DNA from: Cyanidium caldarium
Taxonomy: Eukaryota > Rhodophyta > Bangiophyceae > Cyanidiales > Cyanidiaceae
Assembly (NCBI GenBank): GCA_026184775.1
Contig: JANCYW010000017.1
Coordinates: forward strand, 62,001 to 126,000
Reading direction: 5' to 3'
Length of the DNA stretch: 64,000 nucleotides
The translations under genes were made by a program, and so were the position numbers. The notes under the pieces are model-generated. The model had not been told where the DNA came from and searched no databases. It saw only the letters and a program-made list of their open reading frames with translations. Positions 9,434-17,801 of the stretch are shown piece by piece; the stretch's first letter is position 1; every line of letters starts with the position of its first letter.

Positions 9434-11626
9434 TTAACGCCCAGCCGACGAGTCGCGGCTCACTTCGACGATGACCCGCGCCCGGGGCCCGGCGGTCCGG
9501 TGCGCCGGCGGCGGTTGCGGCGGTGAGGCGGTGGAGCCGCGCTCGGCAGCGTCATCCTCGTTCAACGTGGGCAGCGGGAGGCGATTGCGCGAGCCACCGT
9601 GGGAGCTCTGGCGCAGGCTTGCCACGGATGTCGCGCCCAGGCTGCCGTAACTGGCGCACTCCTCACCAGCCATCGTCGCCGACGACTCCTGCACCGCCTG
9701 CCGAAACGAATCCAGACTGGGCGTGTACGGCAGGGTGACCCGGTGGCCGGACACGTCCTGCTGCAACGGGATGCGCAGAATCAGCGGACACGACACCGCA
9801 GCGATCACCCCGCCACCCAGCAGCACCGACGAGATGCGCCCGCCCAGCAACACGATCAGCGGCCCGTCCAGCAGCGCCACCACGATGAACGGCACCACGA
9901 TGTAGGTGTTCAGCACCCCGATGGCCACCGCGCGCTCCGCATCGTTGGAGAACATACCGATCAGGCTGAACGGCACGCTCATGGTGACCGCCCAGGGGAC
10001 GCCCAGCACGGCGATGAGGAGCATGGCAGGCACGATGCCCCGGACGAGCGGCGTGACCATCAGCGCCGCCGCCAACAACGCGTTGCCCGCGGTCCACACG
10101 CCGCGCAACCCGCCGAGGTGGGTCAGGCGCGGCAGCAGCGCCGAAGCGACCGACGCCAACACCGAGTTGAAAAACAGCCCCAAGGTGCCGTAGCGCACCC
10201 CCTCATAGTAGTGCGAGCACTCGAACGGCACATCGGGCGCCGCCGACCGCCCGCCCACGTCTTTGCCCACCCAGTCGGTCACGTGCACGAACAGCTGCGA
10301 AAAGCCGACCCAGCTCAGCAACACCACCGTGCACACGCGCTTCATCGGGGTCGGCATCAGGCGCATGAAGCGGAACGCCTTGAACACCGCCCGCTGAGGA
10401 TGCAGCGGCGGTGCGCCCCGTACCGCCAACAGATCGCGGGCGCGCGGCACCTCCGACGACACGCAGCAGCACACCACGGTGGTGGCCAGCAGCACCAACA
10501 GCGCGATCGCGCCGTTCACCCGCAGGTTCACGCACGCCGCATTGCACGCCATCGACGACAGCGCGGACGCCCCGCCGATGGCCCGCCAAACGGGATGCGC
10601 CGCCCAGTCGATCGAACCGGCCAGAAAACCGACCCCCTGGCCCAGTGACATCCAAAGCGCGAACCCTGCGTTGCCATCATCGATGATGTGTCGCTCGTTG
10701 CCGGCATCGGCCGACGCCAGATCCACCAGCAACGCCCGCGCCGGCCCCTGAATGGTGTTGTGCGCGATGCTCACCAGCGTGAAGCCGGCAAACGCCATCG
10801 CCATGCCCAGCCAGCGGCGGCTGACGCTCTCACCAGTGCCGAACAGCAGCAACAACAGCATGCCCACAGTCTCGACTGCCGCTCCGCCCACGATGAACGG
10901 TCGCCGCCGGCCATGGCGGCTCTCGCATTGGTCGCTCAGCACGCCCACCACCGGCTGCACCACCGGCTGCACCACCAGACCGGCCAGCGGCCCCACCAGC
11001 CACACCATGGACAGCAGGAACTCGGGCACGCCCATATCGCGAAACAGGGGCGTGACGCGGGCGATGATAATCGACCAGACGCACTCGATGCCCGCGAAGA
11101 TGCTGGTCAGCCCGGCGATTTCTCTCCTACTTATCGGAACGCCTGGCTGCTCTCGCCGCAGCTTCCGTCGCTCGCGCAGTGCACGCAACTGGTCCGTGTC
11201 ACCGTCGGTGTCGACTGAGTGCGCGGATGACTTGTATATAGGCAACGAACCGTCAACAACTGCGGCCGGCGACGGCGTTTGCATCGGGACCACCAGAGCG
11301 CGCGCCGCCAGTCGGCTAGCCGGCCCAACGCTCTCCCGGGGATCGGACACGGAATCGACGTTGCCAACTGATGGCCGTCCTTGCTCGTGCAGACGTTGAG
11401 CGTCTCGGCGGGATAATGCCTCGGATGTCACCCCTGGCGACATTGAACCCGCGACCAACGGCCCGTGTTCTTCGCCTCGGCCAACGGCCGTCGGTTGGCT
11501 CGCCGCGGCGGCAACCGCCTTGGACATGGCGACATCACACACCCCTCGTTTCGCCATTCCTGGGTCTCCTCCACTTGGAGAAAGATTCCCTCCTCGGAAC
11601 TCAGACTCCGTGTTATGCGCTTGCAT
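9434..11626 (-). CDS. SUT/SLC45-like major facilitator sugar transporter, copy 2
   Basis: The protein has 730 residues from the first ATG; ATGs at 11557 and 11527 are alternatives. Residues up to about 150 are hydrophilic, followed by about 12 hydrophobic segments. Signature parts are WLVGPLAGLVVQPVVQPVVG and ESRHGRRRPFIVGG. It is clearly homologous to copy 1 but well diverged, so the tandem is old. The conserved second-helix motif carries an extra VVQP encoded by an exact 12-bp tandem duplication. The start is head-to-head with a glycosyltransferase gene across about 107 bp. Probably a proton-coupled sugar carrier; transport activity with the extra four residues is an open question. Confidence 0.83.
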   Translation of the reverse strand: MQAHNTESEFRGGNLSPSGGDPGMAKRGVCDVAMSKAVAAAASQPTAVGRGEEHGPLVAGSMSPGVTSEALSRRDAQRLHEQGRPSVGNVDSVSDPRESVGPASRLAARALVVPMQTPSPAAVVDGSLPIYKSSAHSVDTDGDTDQLRALRERRKLRREQPGVPISRREIAGLTSIFAGIECVWSIIIARVTPLFRDMGVPEFLLSMVWLVGPLAGLVVQPVVQPVVGVLSDQCESRHGRRRPFIVGGAAVETVGMLLLLLFGTGESVSRRWLGMAMAFAGFTLVSIAHNTIQGPARALLVDLASADAGNERHIIDDGNAGFALWMSLGQGVGFLAGSIDWAAHPVWRAIGGASALSSMACNAACVNLRVNGAIALLVLLATTVVCCCVSSEVPRARDLLAVRGAPPLHPQRAVFKAFRFMRLMPTPMKRVCTVVLLSWVGFSQLFVHVTDWVGKDVGGRSAAPDVPFECSHYYEGVRYGTLGLFFNSVLASVASALLPRLTHLGGLRGVWTAGNALLAAALMVTPLVRGIVPAMLLIAVLGVPWAVTMSVPFSLIGMFSNDAERAVAIGVLNTYIVVPFIVVALLDGPLIVLLGGRISSVLLGGGVIAAVSCPLILRIPLQQDVSGHRVTLPYTPSLDSFRQAVQESSATMAGEECASYGSLGATSVASLRQSSHGGSRNRLPLPTLNEDDAAERGSTASPPQPPPAHRTAGPRARVIVEVSRDSSAGR
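10946..10969. repeat. 12-bp perfect tandem duplication inside transporter copy 2
   Basis: CACCACCGGCTG occurs twice in a row on the plus strand, followed by a 7-bp partial third copy (10970-10976). Read on the minus strand it inserts VVQP in frame into the conserved GLVVQP motif. Confidence 0.95.
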
Positions 11627-11733
11627 CAGGGGCAACCGGCGGCGGACACCCGCGAGGGCGAGCCGAAGGAGAATTCCCGCGCGGACGACCTCATCCGTCT
11701 GGCGGTCTCGTCGACGAGTCTCGTGGACCGCTG

Positions 11734-13092
11734 ATGAGGATCAAACGGCGCGATCGAAAGTCCATCACGCAAAATCTTGCGTGTTGGGGTGGCATCTTCC
11801 TGGCCATCCTATTCGTGCCGATCGCGAAGGTGTTGCCGCGCTGGTCTACCTGGTGGCGCGGCGGCAACGCAGAAGAAGTTTTCCACCGCAGTCGGATTCG
11901 TGAGCGGGCGACGGCGCCACTGCCGCTGTGCCCCGACGGTCAACGGGGGCCGTCACCAGCGACCATAGAGTCACTCTGGAGTCAACGCCAAACTGACGGC
12001 GCTGCAGCGTATGTGCACCGCCGGGTCCTTGTTTATCGCGAGTCGGCCGGCTCGACGGCCGGTTGGGGCAACCGACTGTTGGGCATCGCGTCGGCGTTTG
12101 TGGTGGCGGCTGTTAGCCAGCGGACGTTATTCATCGATGTACCCGGGTTCGGGCAGGTGCTTAACTACACGAACGACTTGCGGCGGTGGGATGCGGTGGT
12201 GACGCCGAAACCGTTGACGTTGCGCTGGCGCCTCGTAGAAGACGATCATATCATCACCCGGTTATCGGGGCGCATGCGGCGGCAGTATGAACGATTGGCG
12301 AGCGCCGCACCGGAGACCTGGTTCCGGCGGACGGATGGCAGTGATGCGGCCATCGCCGTCTGGGAGAGCAACCAGTGGCTAGTGCCGCTGCTGTACCTGA
12401 ATCCGCACTTGCGGGAAACGCTATGTGCCCGGCTGGGCAGCCGGCCGTTCCACGTCGTCGCTAACCGTCTGTTCCAACCGGCGCCGGCGGTGCAGCAGGT
12501 GATGGCGCGGTTCTGTCATCGCACCGGCCTGCTCTGTCAAGCCGATGATCCATCTAACACGTCAAAGAGCGTCATCGGCGTGCACGTGCGCGCGCACGCA
12601 TCGGCACCGCGCTGGCGACCTCATCGAGTGCGCGGCCGCCGACTAGACGCCCTGTGGAAGTGCGCCCGGTTGGCGCAAGCGCACCGCTCCAAATCGTGTG
12701 CGTTTTTCGTCAGCTCGGACTCGCCGTCGGTGTTGCGAGCGGCCGGTGCTATCCTTTCCGACAGCCACGTTGCTCGCGTCGTGCCAGCATTGGACGCCAA
12801 CGCCTCGGCCGTCGCCCCCGAGCACCTGAACGACATTCTGGCGGTCGCTGACATGATGCTACTGGCGCGGTGTGAGCCGCTGGTCCTATCCGCCGGTTCC
12901 ACTTTCGGCATGTGCGCTGCCGGCCTGTCCCGCAGCAGCTCGTGGCCCTTTACGATCACTCGCATGGATGGTTGCGTGCGTGTGCCGCAGCGCGAACCGT
13001 GTCAACACCACTTTTACCGGATGTGGTCGCATGCCCACGCCTCCCGTATCGCCGAGATGGTGAATCACGCGCACTTTGGCTGTCTCGTGTAG
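11734..13092 (+). CDS. Type II membrane fucosyltransferase-like glycosyltransferase
   Basis: From the ATG at 11734 the product has 452 residues. A basic head (MRIKRRDRK) precedes one signal anchor (WGGIFLAILFVPIAKVL), the type II layout of Golgi enzymes. The luminal part has GWGNRLLGIASAF (compare GNRxLGL of plant xyloglucan fucosyltransferases), VIGVHVRAH (the HxR GDP-fucose motif), and ADMMLLARCEPLVLSAGSTF followed by GMCAAGL, the C-terminal motif of alpha-fucosyltransferases. The frame stays open to an ATG at 11371, but those residues would lie antisense to the transporter start and show no conserved feature, so I use the shorter start. Closest class by motif: GT37/GT11-like. Donor and acceptor are inferred. 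Confidence 0.68.
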   Translation: MRIKRRDRKSITQNLACWGGIFLAILFVPIAKVLPRWSTWWRGGNAEEVFHRSRIRERATAPLPLCPDGQRGPSPATIESLWSQRQTDGAAAYVHRRVLVYRESAGSTAGWGNRLLGIASAFVVAAVSQRTLFIDVPGFGQVLNYTNDLRRWDAVVTPKPLTLRWRLVEDDHIITRLSGRMRRQYERLASAAPETWFRRTDGSDAAIAVWESNQWLVPLLYLNPHLRETLCARLGSRPFHVVANRLFQPAPAVQQVMARFCHRTGLLCQADDPSNTSKSVIGVHVRAHASAPRWRPHRVRGRRLDALWKCARLAQAHRSKSCAFFVSSDSPSVLRAAGAILSDSHVARVVPALDANASAVAPEHLNDILAVADMMLLARCEPLVLSAGSTFGMCAAGLSRSSSWPFTITRMDGCVRVPQREPCQHHFYRMWSHAHASRIAEMVNHAHFGCLV

Positions 13093-13130
13093 GTGTCGCT
13101 GAAGAGGGAAGGTGCGCGGCGCTTCAGCGC

Positions 13131-14885
13131 TCACGGCCGGTGAACATCGGTTGCGTGAGCCTCTGGCGGACGGAACGCTATCCGCAACTCGTCACGGACC
13201 TGGCGCGCATGACGGACGTCCCGGTCGTCGGCCACGTCGGTGAATACCACCGCGAGACAGACGCGCGGACCCGACAACGGCACGGCCGGCAAATGCAGCG
13301 TGCGGTTCGGCTGCAGGACGATATCGTACAAAAGTCGGCGGTGCGTCGCGTCCCAGACACGAAACTGCGCGGCACCGGTGCTGCACAATACCCCGCTCAA
13401 GGCGGCGCCGCCGACGCTCCCGGCACACAGCGTATATCCGATATGTCGACGGTACGATGGCGATGCGCGTCGCCCCCAGTAGACGTGGTCCGCGTAAAAA
13501 CCGCCGCTCCACTCGCCAAAGTACGATTTGGCGACGCCAATCCACGGCCGTCGGTACACCAGCGGGGCGCAGGGCGTGGACATGCACGCCACCGACGCGG
13601 CCCAACGATGCAGACGCAGCAGATTGCAGGCGAAGGGCGTCCACTGCAGCGGAAAGCGGTGCTCGCTGTTGGCGCCGACCTGCTGTCGCACGAGGACGCG
13701 TGTCTGAAAACGCCGCAGTGGCATGGCGCATGCCAGCATGTCCTTGCGCGTCCAGAGCGACAGCGCGCACTGCGTCGGTCCCAGCGCCGGCTCGGCTAGC
13801 CAGTGATCGGCAATTCGATCCCGCAATGCGGCGATACCGTTGCGCCCCTCCGACCAGGAGCGATTCACGTGCCCCAGGTGCGGCGCGCGATCCAGTTGAT
13901 ATGCGGGCAACGACGGATCCACCGGCAGCGCCACCGACGGGATGTCGTGCAGGGCACGCAACGAGAAGGAGAGGTGCATGTCTTCGGCAGTGCGCCATGA
14001 CAATGGCTGGCGCTCGAATATCTGCCGCAGCCACGCTGTCGGCAAAAACCACGACGAGAACAATACATCGGCGCGACGGAGCAGACTGTGGTCACCGAGG
14101 TAGTCGTGGTATCGGTTTGGGGACAGTTGTAAGCGTCGTCCGCGGCGTGCCCGGTAATAGCGAGCGCCTCTCTGCCCCAGCACGCTGTTCAGCGGCAGCG
14201 TCTCGGACAGCGCCAAACACAGCTCGAGATATCTGTCACCGAGCACGACATCGTCGTCTAGTAGCAGCACGTACTTGGTGGGGAGCGCCGCAGCCACGAG
14301 CAGTCGGCCAAAGTAGCCGGGATTGTAGCCCGCATCAGAGGATATCAGGGAGAGCGGGGCCGGCAGACGATGTTGATGTGCCCGAGTATAGGCATCTGTC
14401 AGATGCCGAAAGTCCGACTCGTACGGGCTGCCCAGCGCCGCCACCAGCACTCGGTCGACGGTGTGAATGGTCGTCTGCGCGTAAATAGCATCCAGCAAGG
14501 GATGAAACGCTGTTGGCCGCTGGTACACGTTCAACACCACCGTCACGCAGCGGTCACACGGAAGCGCTGCGATTCGTGTCCGTCGGTGTACCGCGCAGAG
14601 ATTCAAGATCTCCCGCAACGAGCGCTGCTCGACCACGTGAAGGAATCCCGTCGCCGGCCCGGGACGGTGGTGATGGGGCTGCCCGAGGGGCATCCGAGCC
14701 AAAGACCGCCACAGCGCTATCGTGATGGCGGGAACCGCTAAGAGGAGCCAAATTAGGCCATGTACCGCAACAGCCCTTTTTTTCGCATAGCACGAGCCAC
14801 TCCTCATTCGCACACACGACGACGCACTGAAAGTTGCAACCGTCGTCCAAGTGGCGGCAAAACTCGGTTCCAGGGTTCGCACCAT
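13131..14885 (-). CDS. Type II membrane glycosyltransferase with DDD motif (GT2/GT64-like fold)
   Basis: This has 584 residues, or 558 from a second ATG at 14807. One signal anchor lies near the N-terminus (LIWLLLAVPAITIALW). The GT-A-type core starts with VTVVLNVYQRP (nucleotide-binding strand). It continues with KYVLLLDDDVVLGDRY (metal-binding DxD-like motif) and WRTAEDMHLSFSL, where the ED pair resembles the EDxxL catalytic region of GT2 and GT64 enzymes. A C-terminal region of about 170 residues with several Cys may be a separate luminal domain. It converges tail-to-tail, 38 bp apart, with the fucosyltransferase-like gene. Both probably act in the Golgi on cell-surface glycans. I cannot assign a CAZy family with certainty. 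Confidence 0.62.
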   Translation of the reverse strand: MVRTLEPSFAATWTTVATFSASSCVRMRSGSCYAKKRAVAVHGLIWLLLAVPAITIALWRSLARMPLGQPHHHRPGPATGFLHVVEQRSLREILNLCAVHRRTRIAALPCDRCVTVVLNVYQRPTAFHPLLDAIYAQTTIHTVDRVLVAALGSPYESDFRHLTDAYTRAHQHRLPAPLSLISSDAGYNPGYFGRLLVAAALPTKYVLLLDDDVVLGDRYLELCLALSETLPLNSVLGQRGARYYRARRGRRLQLSPNRYHDYLGDHSLLRRADVLFSSWFLPTAWLRQIFERQPLSWRTAEDMHLSFSLRALHDIPSVALPVDPSLPAYQLDRAPHLGHVNRSWSEGRNGIAALRDRIADHWLAEPALGPTQCALSLWTRKDMLACAMPLRRFQTRVLVRQQVGANSEHRFPLQWTPFACNLLRLHRWAASVACMSTPCAPLVYRRPWIGVAKSYFGEWSGGFYADHVYWGRRASPSYRRHIGYTLCAGSVGGAALSGVLCSTGAAQFRVWDATHRRLLYDIVLQPNRTLHLPAVPLSGPRVCLAVVFTDVADDRDVRHARQVRDELRIAFRPPEAHATDVHRP

Positions 14886-15062
14886 CTCGACGTCTTTCCA
14901 ATATCTATGCAGCGAATGCGTAACGTGCGAGAGAAGCGGGAGACGGGCAGAAGAGCAGTTTACGACAGTTCCGGTGATGGGAAGTGATCATCACCAACCC
15001 CGGATCTCAGACGTACTCGGAGCGCGCTGTCGGACCATCGCCTTTGCACGCCCAACTCCACC

Positions 15063-15761
15063 TCACTCATTCACTCGCAACAAATTGCACAACTGCTCCA
15101 GCTCCGTCTGCGTCCATCGCACCTCTCCCTCCGCTCTCCCCCCGCTCGCAGAGCCGACCAGCTCAGCAGTGCGACCGGTCTCGTCATCGGGCACAAACCG
15201 CAGCCACACCTCCAAGTGGTGCGGTGGCAAGAGCCACTCGCTCAGTCGCTCGGGCCACTCGATCAGGGATATGCACTCGCGGAAGATGTGCTCAAAGTCG
15301 ACAATACTGCGGTCTGCGGCGTTGCCCACGCGGTACAAGTCCAGGTGGTGCACCGTGGCGTGCGGTAGGAGCGCGTTACCCTCCAGGTCCGGATACGGCA
15401 AGTCCAGCAGATACGTAGGCGAGGTCACTTCCAGTAGCGGATCGCGGTGGAACGTCTGCAGAAAGCCTCGGGCCACGACGGTCTTGCCGCTGCCCAGCTC
15501 GCCGCGCAGCAGGAACACGTCGCCGATGCGGGCGCACCGCGCCAGAGCTCCACCTAGTGCTCGTGTTTCGCGCTCGGACGGCAGGGGTATTTGTAAGCAG
15601 CTTGCCGTGCCAGGCGCTGATGGATGGGTTTGCGCTTTTACGGTGCGCACCATCAGGGTGCGCTGCAGCCGCCGCCAGAAATTGAAAGACCGGGGCGAGC
15701 GCACAGTTTGCAAGAACATGGGCCAAACTGACGCAGAAATGCCGTCGCCAACCCCAAGCAT
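15063..15761 (-). CDS. TsaE-type ATPase for tRNA t6A modification, organellar
   Basis: TsaE (YjeE) is the P-loop ATPase that supports TsaB/TsaD in making N6-threonylcarbamoyladenosine at tRNA position 37. The 232-residue product shows the Walker A site FLLRGELGSGKT at about residues 75-86 and VTSPTYLLDL, the family SPTF/Y motif. HLDLYRV carries the switch residues and ISLIEWPERL matches the family IEWPE. Bacterial TsaE has about 150 residues; here about 60 extra N-terminal residues are basic and Ser/Thr-rich, fitting import into plastid or mitochondrion. An ATG at 15719 is an alternative start. The gene is divergent from the first GST gene. Confidence 0.86.
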   Translation of the reverse strand: MLGVGDGISASVWPMFLQTVRSPRSFNFWRRLQRTLMVRTVKAQTHPSAPGTASCLQIPLPSERETRALGGALARCARIGDVFLLRGELGSGKTVVARGFLQTFHRDPLLEVTSPTYLLDLPYPDLEGNALLPHATVHHLDLYRVGNAADRSIVDFEHIFRECISLIEWPERLSEWLLPPHHLEVWLRFVPDDETGRTAELVGSASGGRAEGEVRWTQTELEQLCNLLRVNE

Positions 15762-16045
15762 TCACGACGAGAATGCTGTTCCGGGGCAATCCATTGTGCG
15801 GGAGACCTTGGCACGCCACGAGGTCGCCAGCGTCTCGCGGGCAAGCGCTCGTGCGGCAACCTCGCCAGCCGCCCGGTGAAATGCGCGCATTGCAAACGCG
15901 AATTCGCGACGCTTCGACGGGCGTGTTCTCGGGGTTGCGCTTCACCATGTTCGTGCAATCGTTCGGAAGCGTGCGGCAACCCCGAGGCAGAGTACGGCAA
16001 ATCGTGTGTGCGCCTGCACGCCGTCACTCGTTTAGTGCCTTGCGA

Positions 16046-16618
16046 ATGTCGGCTTCAACAACGCTGTACTCGGCGCCAAACTCGCGGGGCGAGCTGGTGG
16101 AGTGGTACCTGCGGGAGATCGGGGCGGACGTGAACGTCAAGACGCTGGACATGAAAAACGGGGAGCACAAGACGGCAGAGTTTCTGGCCATCAATCCTTT
16201 TGGTAAGGTGCCGGCGTTGCATGAGAGCGACGACGGCGGTTGGACGCTGTTCGAGTCGGGCGCTATCCTGATGTACCTGGCCGAAAAGTACGACCCCAAG
16301 TATCCGAAGGATATTCGCGGCCGCGCGAAGGTCGCGCAGTGGATGCTGTTCGCCAACTCGACGCTGTCGATGGCGCTGTTCGTGGAGTCGATGCGTGAAC
16401 GGCAGATGCCGGGGATGATGGAGGTGCTGGAGCAACACTTTTCGCAGCACCCGTTCGTGATGGGCGACGAGTTTGGCGTGGTGGACGTGGTCGTGGGCGG
16501 GTACCTGTCGTTTGTGAAAAAGTTCCTGGGCGACAAGGTGGACATGACGCCGTATCCGCATTTGACGCAGTACATGGACCGCATCGAGGGCCGCGAGAAG
16601 CGTTACGCGAGAAAGTAG
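16046..16618 (+). CDS. Glutathione S-transferase, copy 1
   Basis: The ATG at 16046 gives 190 residues and matches the start context of copy 2. Upstream in-frame ATGs at 15947, 15881 and 15773 could add a basic Ser/Arg-rich presequence. The N-terminal thioredoxin fold has the active-site Ser in the SAPNSRGELVEWYL segment. The glutathione site follows with NPFGKVPAL (cis-Pro) and FESGAILMYLAEKY (the ES pair that binds the gamma-glutamyl group). The all-helical C-terminal domain is short. The type resembles bacterial or beta-like GSTs used in detoxification. Bases 16191-16366 are almost identical to copy 2, while the flanks are diverged. Confidence 0.85.
   Translation: MSASTTLYSAPNSRGELVEWYLREIGADVNVKTLDMKNGEHKTAEFLAINPFGKVPALHESDDGGWTLFESGAILMYLAEKYDPKYPKDIRGRAKVAQWMLFANSTLSMALFVESMRERQMPGMMEVLEQHFSQHPFVMGDEFGVVDVVVGGYLSFVKKFLGDKVDMTPYPHLTQYMDRIEGREKRYARK
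16191..16366 (+). repeat. 176-bp near-identical block shared by GST copies (partner 17119-17294)
   Basis: Aligned at a fixed offset of 928 bp, the two blocks differ at one base only (T at 16201, C at 17129, a synonymous change). The block encodes 58 identical residues, from NPFGKV to FANSTL. Identity drops sharply on both sides. Confidence 0.95.
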
Positions 16619-16970
16619 GGAGGGAACCGGGACAGGTGGGAGGAGCGACTCGCAAGAGTGATAGAGGGCGGTGATATAGGATAGCGGAATACGTGCTTGC
16701 CAGCGTAAAGTTGTGGCGCTGGGTAGTGAGCACGGGCTCAGATGCGCGTCTCTGCTCTGGATACAGGGAAGAAATATCCCGAGTGCGTGCGTCATCCCAG
16801 CTCACGTGCACATCACGTTCTGTCGATTCGATGCACGCGCCGGGTTGCGTGGCGCACGGTTTCAGCATTCAGGACCGAGCGGCCTTTGTGTCGTTGCTGG
16901 CGTGTTTGGCCTGACGCTCGCGTTGGCGTGCCTCGAGCATTTGTGACGAGAGCGACGTCCCTCCCCGCCC
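16619..16970. other. 352-bp gap between GST genes
   Basis: No reading frame with a recognisable product and no RNA gene seen. It should hold the end of GST copy 1 and the promoter of copy 2. Confidence 0.5.
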
Positions 16971-17549
16971 ATGACACCCATGACGACGACGGTGTATACT
17001 GCGTCGAACAGCCGCGGCTTCTTAGTGGAATGGTACCTCCGAGAGCTCGGCCAAAAGGTGAACGTCAAGTCGTTCGACCTGGCCAAAGGCGAGCAGCGCC
17101 ACTCGGAGTTTTTGGTCGTCAATCCTTTCGGTAAGGTGCCGGCGTTGCATGAGAGCGACGACGGCGGTTGGACGCTGTTCGAGTCGGGCGCTATCCTGAT
17201 GTACCTGGCCGAAAAGTACGACCCCAAGTATCCGAAGGATATTCGCGGCCGCGCGAAGGTCGCGCAGTGGATGCTGTTCGCCAACTCGACGCTGGCCGAA
17301 GCGGTCTCTATTGAGTCGCTGCGCGAGGAGCAACAGGGTCAGGTTCTGCAGGGGCTCGAAAAGCACCTCTCCGAAAACGAATTCCTTCTCGGCAACGACT
17401 TTAGCGTCGCGGACTTTGTTGTCGGCGGCACTTTGGCCTACGCCTCCATGATGCATGAGCCAAAACTTGACCCATCACCGTATCCTCGTACCGCGGCGTA
17501 CAAGGAGCACGCCATTGCACATTGCCACCGGAAGATGGTTGCACCGTAG
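16971..17549 (+). CDS. Glutathione S-transferase, copy 2
   Basis: The product has 192 residues with no presequence, so it is probably cytosolic; an ATG at 16980 is also possible. It has TASNSRGFLVEWYL with the candidate catalytic Ser, then NPFGKVPAL and FESGAILMYL as in copy 1. The C-terminal domain (VLQGLEKHLSENEF, then NDFSVADFVVGG with the helix N-cap Asp) is clearly diverged from copy 1. It is a tandem duplicate on the same strand with partial homogenisation of the middle third. Likely role: conjugation or peroxide reduction with glutathione. The substrate specificity of the two copies probably differs, because the C-terminal halves that form the hydrophobic pocket differ. Confidence 0.85.
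   Translation: MTPMTTTVYTASNSRGFLVEWYLRELGQKVNVKSFDLAKGEQRHSEFLVVNPFGKVPALHESDDGGWTLFESGAILMYLAEKYDPKYPKDIRGRAKVAQWMLFANSTLAEAVSIESLREEQQGQVLQGLEKHLSENEFLLGNDFSVADFVVGGTLAYASMMHEPKLDPSPYPRTAAYKEHAIAHCHRKMVAP
17119..17294 (+). repeat. Partner block of the 176-bp GST duplication
   Basis: See 16191-16366: 175 of 176 bases are the same. Confidence 0.95.
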
Positions 17550-17801
17550 CGGACGTTGTTGCCTGGGAAGTGGATTCAAACGCCAAGGGAAAGCTCGTAC
17601 TCGTAGCATGCGCGTACCATCAAAGTAATTTAGCGGGCGCCTCTGTGAGTTCGCCGGGATAAAGAACACGAGAACTGCCGAACGCCACTACCCTCACCCG
17701 CACCTCCCAAACGCGACATCCGAGCGCATCGACGCCCCCTAGCCGCGCCACCTCGCTGGTCGCGTTTCTCGTTGCCGGTCGCACTGTCGAGACGCTGCAC
17801 C

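Noticed and set aside
11371-11733. N-terminal extension of the fucosyltransferase-like gene
   Set aside because: Would place 121 unconserved residues antisense to the transporter start and ahead of a normal type II signal anchor.
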